DNA of 64,000 nucleotides, from the NCBI GenBank assembly GCA_002286855.1, contig NRSV01000002.1, positions 182,152 to 246,151 on the forward strand, written 5' to 3'. Numbering within the stretch: position 1 is the stretch's first letter; each line of letters starts with the position of its first letter. Under the pieces are notes generated by a model, which searched no databases, was not told the origin of the DNA, and was given only the letters and a program-made list of their open reading frames with translations. This document shows positions 56,038 through 64,000 of the stretch, one piece after another. The position numbers and the translations under genes were made by a program. This stretch comes from Bipolaris cookei. Its lineage: Eukaryota; Ascomycota; Dothideomycetes; Pleosporales; Pleosporaceae.

Positions 56038-57000
56038 TTACGACTCAAACTTGCGCTTCTCTCCGCTGGCGGCAATAGCCAAGGCGTCTAGACCACCATA
56101 CGAGCTAGGGTTGTAGCTGTAGGGAGTGGGGTCGGGGTACGGCGAGCGATGTTGTGAGTTTGAAAAGTCGAGGAAGGAGTCGGACGATTGTACCGGGGGG
56201 GCCATGTAGGACGCTGTGGCGGGGCTGACGGGCAGGGTAGGATCTACCATGGAGAGCGATGATAGGGAAGGCATTGTTGACTGCAGAGGAGCGGGCTTGG
56301 GGCGCTTGGCCTGGTGTTTTGCCTTTTTGACGTCGCGGTCGGCGCTCTTGGCAGCGTTGCGACCGGTCTGGTGGGTGCGGCGGTGCTGCTCCATGTTGTC
56401 CTTGCGAGTGAAGGCCTTGTTGCACTCGGGGCAGAAGGCGTCCTTTTTCCCCGTATGCTTCTTGGCATGACGTGCAGCGTGACCAGAGGTGGTGAAGTAG
56501 TCGTTGCAGCCAAACTGCTTGGCCATTGGGCATGGGTAGCTGTTCTTCTTGGGGCGGGCGTTAAGGGTAGATGGCTCCGAGAGCTGCTGATGCTGCTGCT
56601 GGTGTTGGTGCTGGTCCTGGAGATGGTCGGGTCTGTTGTTGAAGTAGCCAGGCTGGGGTGGGTAGGGCATCGGGGCCGTTTGTGGCTGGTGCATGGGGTA
56701 GTTGAGGTCCTTTTGCGAGGGGAAGAAGCCATTTTGCGAAAAGACGGGTGAGTCCATGCCCTGCTCAAAAGCAAAGTCAGGCGTAATGGGCGAGGGCGTC
56801 TGCATGTTTGAGTCTGAAGAATCGCTGCGAATCAGGCGGGGAGTTGGTGGTGAGGCGGCAGGTGACGAATAAGCTGAGGTGCGAGACTGGAGGGAAGGAG
56901 TGATGGAGGGGAGTCGGACAAGTTGAGGTGGAGGCGCCGGGCCGTCGTTTAGCAAAGACACTCTGCGACCTGTCGAATTCTTGCCGGACAAGGCGTCCAT
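56038..57000 (-). CDS. two-finger C2H2 transcription factor (MtfA/Nrg1-type)
   Basis: Single-exon gene of 320 residues from the ATG at 57000; the frame is open upstream to 57150 but has no ATG. Two C2H2 fingers lie at about 157-182 (Cys157, Cys165, His178, His182; a wide x7 Cys spacing) and 190-210 (Cys190, Cys193, His206, His210), with TTSGHAARHAKKHTGKK and FTRKDNMEQHRRTHQ. The N-terminal half is Ser/Pro-rich with a Gln/His run (about 127-139), and the C-terminal part is Ser/Pro/Tyr-rich, ending in a basic KRKFES. The finger pair resembles MtfA, a regulator of development and secondary metabolism in Aspergillus, and more distantly yeast Nrg1. The assignment is from memory of the finger pattern. 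It stands alone in a gene-poor stretch. Confidence 0.85.
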   Translation of the reverse strand: MDALSGKNSTGRRVSLLNDGPAPPPQLVRLPSITPSLQSRTSAYSSPAASPPTPRLIRSDSSDSNMQTPSPITPDFAFEQGMDSPVFSQNGFFPSQKDLNYPMHQPQTAPMPYPPQPGYFNNRPDHLQDQHQHQQQHQQLSEPSTLNARPKKNSYPCPMAKQFGCNDYFTTSGHAARHAKKHTGKKDAFCPECNKAFTRKDNMEQHRRTHQTGRNAAKSADRDVKKAKHQAKRPKPAPLQSTMPSLSSLSMVDPTLPVSPATASYMAPPVQSSDSFLDFSNSQHRSPYPDPTPYSYNPSSYGGLDALAIAASGEKRKFES

Positions 57001-57816
57001 TTTGAGCAGGCACGTGCCGGTGCAAGGGGGGAGGTGATGAAATTCACAGTAATGTGCGGAAGAGAGGGTGAGTTGTGCGGCGCGGTGCGGTGCGTGTGCA
57101 AAGAAGGATAGTGCAGGACGCAGAGCAAAGGCAGGCGGGCAGGCAAGCACGTGAAAGTTCCGAGGCGAGGCGGGCAGCAGCAGCAGCAGCGGTGGCTAGC
57201 AGCAGCAGCGGTAGAGGGCCAGGCGAATGACGTGGTTGAGGAGTGCGGTGGATGGGCAACAAGTGGTGAAGGTGAAGCAGCGGTGGTTGTGGGTGGTAAT
57301 GGGTGATGGGGAAGAGGGATCTGGCAACAGCACCAGACGGTTGGGCGGGCGTGGGTGGGCAGTTATAATGGGCAGGCACAAGCAGGGCAAAAGGCACAGG
57401 GTTCGCCCACCCGGGATCAGGGCACTATCAGGGACTGAGAATTGCATGCGTGGAGATGGGAAAGTGCAGTGCGCCCTAGGACGCTAGCGCGGTGAAGGAG
57501 CAGGGGCCCCAGCGATCAGCTTCTGGCGAGGCGACGCGCGACCAGGAAGCATGCGCACCAGCACCAGGTGGCATCAGCTCATCTTACGCCTGGCATGGCG
57601 CTACACAGCCGCCGATCGAGGGTGACGCCCCCAAAGCTTCTTGTGCTGTTGAGCCGGCTGCTTGGGGGCAGAGGTGCAGCAGCGCGGGCGATCAAGAGCA
57701 AAAGCAACCGCAGACGAGGGCAGGCGCCGGCCAAGGGCAACTCTCGTCCAATGCTGCGTGGCGGAATGGTGCCGTGCCAGGACGACAGATCACGATCTCG
57801 TCAATTGGGGGTGAAT

Positions 57817-57869
57817 GGCAGTGGGCAGTGGGTAGTGGGTAGTGGGCAGTGGGCAGTGGGCAGTGGGAG
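57817..57869 (+). repeat. heptamer tandem repeat (GGCAGTG/GGTAGTG), about 7.5 copies
   Basis: Units of seven bases, five of GGCAGTG type and two of GGTAGTG type, about 820 bp upstream of the C2H2 factor start. Confidence 0.9.
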
Positions 57870-60800
57870 TGCGAGCACCAGCCCTCGGGCTGCAACTGCT
57901 CCCGCCTGCCCGCCTGCCAGCTCACGCTTTTTTTGCTTGCCGTTCCTCGGACAAGGCACTGGAACATTTGCCGGGTGAGGGCAGTAGTACATGGCAAAGA
58001 GTGTGCGGGTGTGTGGGTGTGGGTGCGGGAGTGGGTGCGTGTGAGCATGAGTGAGTGAGTGTGTGGGTGTTGTTGTTATTACTATTCTTATTATCCCAGT
58101 TGTTGTTGTTCTGATTCTTGCACGGTGCGCCCACACACACGTACGTACTCACATCCAGACTACAGACACAGGCATGTGCCCCTCAACAAGACGATTGCAC
58201 ACCACACACCCATCCACGTACACACCGCACATGTATGTAGGTACCTACATACACATGTACAGTAGCAGCAGACACTTTCCTTGGTGTCCCCCTCGGCCTC
58301 TGGGCAGCTGCAGCGCGAGGCGGTGGCGACAAGAGGCTGCCGTGTTTCTGCAAGCAGGGCGGGCGTTCTGCGGGCCAGCAGGCCAGGGTCTGTGTGTCGG
58401 TACTGGCAAAATGGACGGGGCGGCATAAACGTCGTGATGCCTGATGTAATCCAGAGATCAGGGTCTTCTCCGCTCCCCCATCCCTGTCCGCCCGTTTCCT
58501 CTAGGGCCGGATTGGGACAACCACAGGCCTCGACGTTCACTGGTGATCGGGCAATCGGGTGGGGATCGATTGCGGCGCGGCTCCCAGTGACGTCACCCCG
58601 CCCGCCAGCCAGTCTCCTCAGCCACAGCCCCTGGAGCAGATGTCTGCCCCTACCGGCCCCTGCTAGTCCCAAGTCGTCGTCAGACCCATAGACCCCTCTA
58701 GGCCTCTGCCCACCACGCTCCACGCTAACGCCAAACAGTAGCCGTGCACCCCGGGCCTGCTGCTCCTCCCTCATCGGGTTTTGGCACTACATCGACCTGA
58801 TCCTCACACCCTAGCCCGACCCCGTTGCTTTTTCACCACAGCCCATCCAGCCTGCATCCGGTCCTTTTCCAACTCTCCGCTGCTGCGATCGCGATCCCAC
58901 GCCCTGCTCATCCACCCTCATCCCTCTTTGCCCAACCCGTGCCATGCAGGGCCCAGCGAAAGTCCCCTTTTCCCGCCGCCGCCTGACCCGGGCCCTCGCT
59001 ATCTCTTACACATGCTGATGTCATTGTTACCCACTGCCCCAGTCCCTGCGCACCTGCCTCGTCCCAAAACAGCAGGCCGCGATACACTTCTGGCTCTCAC
59101 CCTGTCCGCCGTAACACCGCAATCCTGCCATTCCGGCCTCCACCCTCCGCTTTCCCGTCGCCTTGGATGGAGAAAGAGAACGGGAAAAAAAAGTCTCTTT
59201 TGCGTCACCAGAGCCGCCTCCGGCCCACGTGTAAGGACCCCTCCCCCTTCCCCGATGCATCACGATCCTCCTGCTTCCATGTGTCTACACCTCACGGCCA
59301 TGGCGGACAGTGCGGTACATACGTGTCCAAGTATTACTTACTCTACAACACTGTACGTGCACTTGCTTTGCCTGACTTGCTTGCATATACATTATAGTAC
59401 GTACATGCTATACCATCTCCTGCTTGCCTGCCTGCCCGCCCTGTCCCCTCAACCAATACTCTGTCCCCCTCGTCTGCGGGGCTAATCCTCGCCCTCTACC
59501 GTGGTAGCAGGACCCTCGATGATTGTTTTCCCTCGTCAATCGCCCTCCCGATGCGATTGACCAGCATCTCTTGAAACCTAGATTGCTTCTTTGATGCGTC
59601 TTCGCTTGCGCAATCTCGCAACCGCAATCACTGTTCAGCTATCCGTCCATTCCTCCATCTTCTACAGAGACCCTGCATATGCGATCCTCTCTGCTGCATG
59701 AACAAGCGCAAAAGCTGCCGGCACCTCTTGATCCCACTCCCACCCCCATACCACATCCTTTGTCACTTGGACCTCGCTCTGAGCCTGTCCTGGGACACAT
59801 GCTTTGCTAGCCATTTCCATCATTGTTTGTTTCTGAATCAAGGCCCCGACGAGTGCGTGCAATCTCGATCTCTCTGCTACACGGTACGTCATTGAACTTT
59901 GCGCCACAAGCGCTGCATCGGATCCACTCGGCCTAATTGGAGAAAAAAAATTGCTCCTGCGCCAGATGGGCATTTTAGACCTTGGCATCAAGTTACGATC
60001 TCGATCTTTCTCAGCGCCACATGCCTTGGAACCAAATCATGACTGCAGGACACCCATCCGGTATGGCGTTCATGCAGGCAACCACTGCGAATCCCCCCTC
60101 TCGACGTTTATTTATCGAGTAGCGTCTGCATCTGCATCTTCTCGTTTATTATCAGTCTTGGAAGCTCAAGTTCGATAAACTAACTCTGCGAATGCGCTAT
60201 TGCTCGTATGCCCCGTACACACACACATCACACATGGCCCCTTAGTCTTTCGGCATGCGTGATAGTAGTAAGTCCGTTGGACAAGCGCACCCTTCCCCTC
60301 CTTCCCCTCCTCCTCTGCCTCCACCCACTTGTAATGATTATTTTCACTTTCGGCTTCAAAACCTATCCTCCCATCGACTTTGAGACAGACCCTGGCTTTT
60401 CGGGAAACATACCGTGTACATATGCCCAATCATGCCATGCCCTTTTTGCTTTTTCTTTGCTCGAATCTTGGCAAATGGCCGAGAAGAACGGACCCTTGAG
60501 CTGTTCTCGGTAATTTTCGCATCAATTGTTGCGACTACACAGTACAAGCATAATCCCCATGATATGCAGATGTGCTGTACGTTTGTCGTACGAGTTGTCG
60601 CGAGAGGTACGCGCGTTATTTCCATTAGCTCCATGTTACTCGTGTGTAGCTGCTTGGAGAGGTAAGCCTCGAGCTGCGTTTCAGTGCTACAAAACCGTTC
60701 CGAAAGTTTTCGGACTCTGCGAGAGCAGCATCTGCAACACGCCATTGGCCGGCCCTAGCAGGCTAAAATCACTTCCACTACCCCGTTTGCACTACGGCAG

Positions 60801-62060
60801 TTTTTTTTTGTTGTGCTTCAAACTCAAAACTTCGTGCATTGACGCGTGCGCTATTGACGCCTTCCGTCGCAAGTTTTTTTGTTCCAAGATTATGTGCACA
60901 CCACAGGAGAATACTACTTAGAAAGGAAGAGGAAAGAAATGGGTCTAAACGACTAAACAAGGACTACGCATTATGCAACATGGTTTTCTGCGAGGCTGCC
61001 AGCGCCAGCCCAGCCAGCCGCACAAGACGTCTGCGGAGCTGGCTGTCGGCTAGTACTTGTCAGCTCGGGCCCCACCACGAACATCCCTGGGCCATTCGTC
61101 AACCATGAACGGAACAGGTTCCCACCAGACGTTTCCGACCGTTGCCGGGCCTGCTTGCTGTGTCATCCACAAGAATGAACGCTTATCCCGCATCCCCGCT
61201 GACGCTACCGCAGAGTAGATCCACGTGGGAACCAACTTGGATTGTTGGAGCTACCTTTTTTCTTGTTCTCTTTCTCTCTGCAAGTCTTGTTCCTTTGCCA
61301 ATAATTACGTCTAGTACTATTCCCGGTGGGGGAAATAGCCACGCTGTGCCAAGTTTTTGCTTCCATGAACCTATGCCTCAACACTTGCAAGTACCAGTTC
61401 CTTGTCCAGTAACCAACTTTTTTTGGGCACTTACATACACAATCAATGACTTGTGTTTCCCCCGTCCAGATGGATTCCCAGTGTAACTAGTAAGATAGCA
61501 TAGCATCTCTATCCATCTTTCGTCCCCGCATTGCCAATCGCCTTCTTTGGCCGAGAACAAGAACAAAAAAAACGCCCATATCGTGAGAAAAGCCCTTGTC
61601 TAGACTAACCCCCTTCCATAATCCAACATCGCTAAGCCCTATTCACCTTTCATCAAACTCTATGTGAAAGCAAACCTCTTTTGTAATCAATCACTTTCAT
61701 GCGAACCAACGCCTATCTCCCTATCGGGGTTTGATTGCAAGACTTGGACAGAAGGCTGCTGCCGACTCAGAACGCGGATCATGCATCCTTCCCAACCCAT
61801 GTTCGCAGCGGCGCCTTGCAAACCATGGCAAAGAACAGAAGGAGGAAAGAGAAAAAGAACAAAAGGCGCAAAGTATATTTTCTTGAACGACTTGGTAGGT
61901 ATGTTTGTTTCCAGGGATGCGCACGCACACGGTGGACAATTCAGCTTTTGCACCCGGTGGGCGTGTGGGCTGCGCGCGCGCCTGTGGTTGTGAACTGTTT
62001 TGTTCGGTACTGGGTTTGGTGAACTACGCCATTATGCTGCTCACTTTCCACCTTAGTCCA

Positions 62061-62102
62061 TTTTTTATTTTATTTTATTTTATTTTGTTTTGTTTTGTTT
62101 TT
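62061..62102 (+). repeat. TTTTA/TTTTG pentamer repeat
   Basis: Four to five TTTTA units followed by three TTTTG units. Confidence 0.85.
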
Positions 62103-62854
62103 CCTTTTGTATGCCGTTTGAACTCTGGTTCACTGGCATCATTACCGCTGTTAACTTGCCATCAAAAATCTTGTTTTTTTTTTGAGTCGTGGGCTAACAT
62201 ACGTATGTATCTATGTACGCGGGGGATGCGGAAGAAGGTACAGTATGTGCAAGTGCTGTTTACGTCGTTGTGCGCGCGGCTATCTTTCCCTTTCACTCAA
62301 CCCCCAGTTACTACCAAACGCACCGAATCTATCTTTTCTCAGCCTCGTACTCGCACAACCGGTCCTCTTCTGGGGGTTTTTTTAGGCGCTCGATTGATGC
62401 GCACACCGGTATTCCTTCCATTCTATACATTTTTCCTTGAAAAAATAAGTCTGATTATCTTGATTCATGTTTTTTTAAAAGAATTACTCATGCAATCTAT
62501 CTATGCACCTCTTGCCTTGCAAGTTTCCTTTCTTGTGAAAGAAAGAAAGGCGAGTGGTGGGGAGGATGCGGCCATCTCATCTGATGTCTTGTCATGTCGT
62601 TGCATCTTCTCTCTATCTCCCCACCTCCCCGCCTCCCCGCCTTGTAATTCTTGCATCGAGTCATTGAATAAGTTTTAGTTTTTTTTCCTTCCTCGTCAGC
62701 CTTAGTGCTCCCTCTTTGCGGGCTGGCAATGCCGACGAGCAAATAGCAAGGAGAAGCTACATTCCTTCCCGTCTCGTGCGTCAGGCCCCAATCCTCTTAT
62801 CACACATCCAAGCAATCCCATTCCCATCTCGCCTACTCGACCATTTCCTCCCTA

Positions 62855-62872
62855 GACACACACACACACACA
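62855..62872 (+). repeat. CA dinucleotide repeat
   Basis: About nine uninterrupted AC units. Confidence 0.85.
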
Positions 62873-63190
62873 TCCCACCCCTACACACCTCGCTTGTTTC
62901 CACCTCGCATGCATACACGCGAGAGCGTTGAATACGGGAACGAAAAAAGCTCGGTTTCACCATCTCCCCCCTCCCCCCTCCACCTCCTCTACCTTGTATA
63001 CTTACACCTACAATATGCGCATACTACAACCCGTTTTTTTCCGCCCCACTTACTCTACCTTCCCGGGCGACCGACCCATTTTGTGGCTGCCTTTCATCAT
63101 GAATGCGTATAGCTGCAAGGACCTCGTCCTTTCCCTTTTTCTCGCTTTCTGAACCTGATTCAAGGGCATCTGCTCCACTATTCGCTCATA

Positions 63191-63233
63191 CTACATATAC
63201 ATACATATACATACATACACATACATACACATA
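63191..63233 (+). repeat. ACAT/ATACAC simple repeat
   Basis: Degenerate tetramer repeat of ACAT with AT and AC insertions over about 43 bp. Confidence 0.85.
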
Positions 63234-64000
63234 ACCCCGCAAGGGGCGTTATGAATCGAGACAGGGAAGCGCAGATCGGGTTAAAAACGGTGGTGGAAAA
63301 CGTTCGTATGAGGCGGGGCGGCGGGCGGACGGGCTTGTCCTGCTTTGGGTGAGTTACATATTGCTGTTGTCTAGATTTGGAGGTGTGTGGGCGCGTAGAA
63401 AGCAGAATGGGGATGGGGTGTTTGACTCGGATGCGATTCCGCCCCCATAGCTCGCGTAGTAAGTATGTAGAATGTGCGGTGCGGTCGCGACGTGAACCCC
63501 GCTCCGCGCATGAAAGAGAGAGACATGTGTTTTGCTTGAATTGAAGGAACGGGAGGGGAGGGAAATGAACTGCTTACTTGCCTGATCTTCACTGTGGTGT
63601 GAGAGTCATGTCTTCTTTTTTGGCTGTTCCCTTTTCTCGCGTTGCAAGTCGGCTGTTGCGTTTGCGTGCGCTTGCTCGTCCCCTCCCCCCCCCGGGAATG
63701 TTGGCCGGTCACTGGTGGCCAATGGGGAGCCCCGGAATAGAACGACATGGGGTCTGGATACATGCTTCCTTTGCTCTGTCTGTCTCTGACATTCCTTCCG
63801 GATATCTGGTACAGCCTTTTTTTCCCTCTTTCACATGGCCATGGTCTGGTGTGTTTTCTACTAGCACCGTTATCGTGATCGGTGAGAAAGTATCATGGGG
63901 AAATTTAGCACTATTCGCATCGGTGTAGCGATTGCTGACATTTTGCATAGAGCTTATCGGACTTAAATTTTTGCTTGCTTGCGGCGATTGTGGTGGTATA

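Larger units (their letters stand above)
57001..64000. other. 7-kb gene-free region upstream of the C2H2 factor
   Basis: No supported gene on either strand to the window end. It contains a heptamer tandem repeat near 57.8 kb, a G/T-rich segment at 57990-58080, strongly C-rich plus-strand sequence at 58600-59250, and simple repeats at 62.0, 62.86 and 63.2 kb. Open frames here (such as 58781-59485 and 61905-62678) are low-complexity with no domain. It may include a long 5' leader or non-coding RNA, which cannot be judged from sequence. Confidence 0.5.

Noticed and set aside
58781..59485. 234-codon Pro/Ser/Leu/His-rich plus-strand frame
   Set aside because: C-rich low-complexity DNA, no domain and no conserved pattern.
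61905..62678. 257-codon frame with hydrophobic Phe-rich segments
   Set aside because: The Phe run is encoded by a TTTTA/TTTTG simple repeat; no domain found.
1..64000. Secondary-metabolite cluster built on the NRPS-like gene
   Set aside because: The ATRR gene is flanked by SYF2 and by the rvt pseudogene; no tailoring enzyme, transporter or regulator adjoins it, and the P450 is 7 kb away behind housekeeping genes.
1..64000. CRISPR array, bacterial operon or phage features
   Set aside because: No regular spacer-repeat array seen; introns and gene families show nuclear fungal DNA.

Overview
The window reads as nuclear DNA of a filamentous ascomycete. Genes carry introns of about 45-65 bp with GT..AG ends and CTAAC-like branch points. 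The families present (Zn2Cys6 regulator, Fur-type NCS1 permease, PTH11-like rhodopsin-domain proteins, an ATRR-type NRPS-like reductase, PKC1 with HR1/C2/C1/kinase order, pogo/Fot1 transposons) are typical of Pezizomycotina. A Dothideomycete such as a member of the Pleosporales is my best guess, but that rests on overall impression.

Layout. 1-12.8 kb is an accessory metabolic block: an Old Yellow Enzyme (partial), a 14-TM-type MFS exporter, a PuuE-like deacetylase/allantoinase, a Zn2Cys6 regulator, an NCS1 nucleobase/allantoin-type permease and an amidase-signature hydrolase. The last four gene types plus clustered GATAA sites in their promoters suggest a nitrogen-scavenging catabolic cluster for a ring-shaped ureide, hydantoin or nucleobase. 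13-18.5 kb holds an F-box-like protein, a cytochrome P450 and a rhodopsin-domain membrane protein. 19-22.7 kb is a housekeeping RNA block: CWC25, ESF2 and SYF2. 23.3-27.2 kb is one 1282-residue ATRR-type glycine-betaine (carboxylic acid) reductase.

27.2-37.3 kb is a degenerate, repeat-bearing island: an rvt-type reverse-transcriptase-related cellular gene with three in-frame stops, a complete 2040-bp pogo/Fot1-like element with perfect 44-bp inverted repeats, an assembly gap (one N flanked by a 193-bp duplicate), and a second rhodopsin-domain gene. Both the rvt gene and this rhodopsin gene need an intron that begins AT instead of GT.

40.7-48.9 kb is core housekeeping again: PKC1, CWF19-like and the GPN-loop GTPase NPA3/GPN1. 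From 48.9 kb to the end lie about 15 kb with only one gene, a two-finger C2H2 regulator of MtfA/Nrg1 type, plus a decayed pogo-like transposon with zinc knuckle and many simple repeats.

Exon boundaries were assigned by hand from splice motifs, reading phase and family resemblance. No similarity search was run, so names rest on motifs and recalled family architecture.
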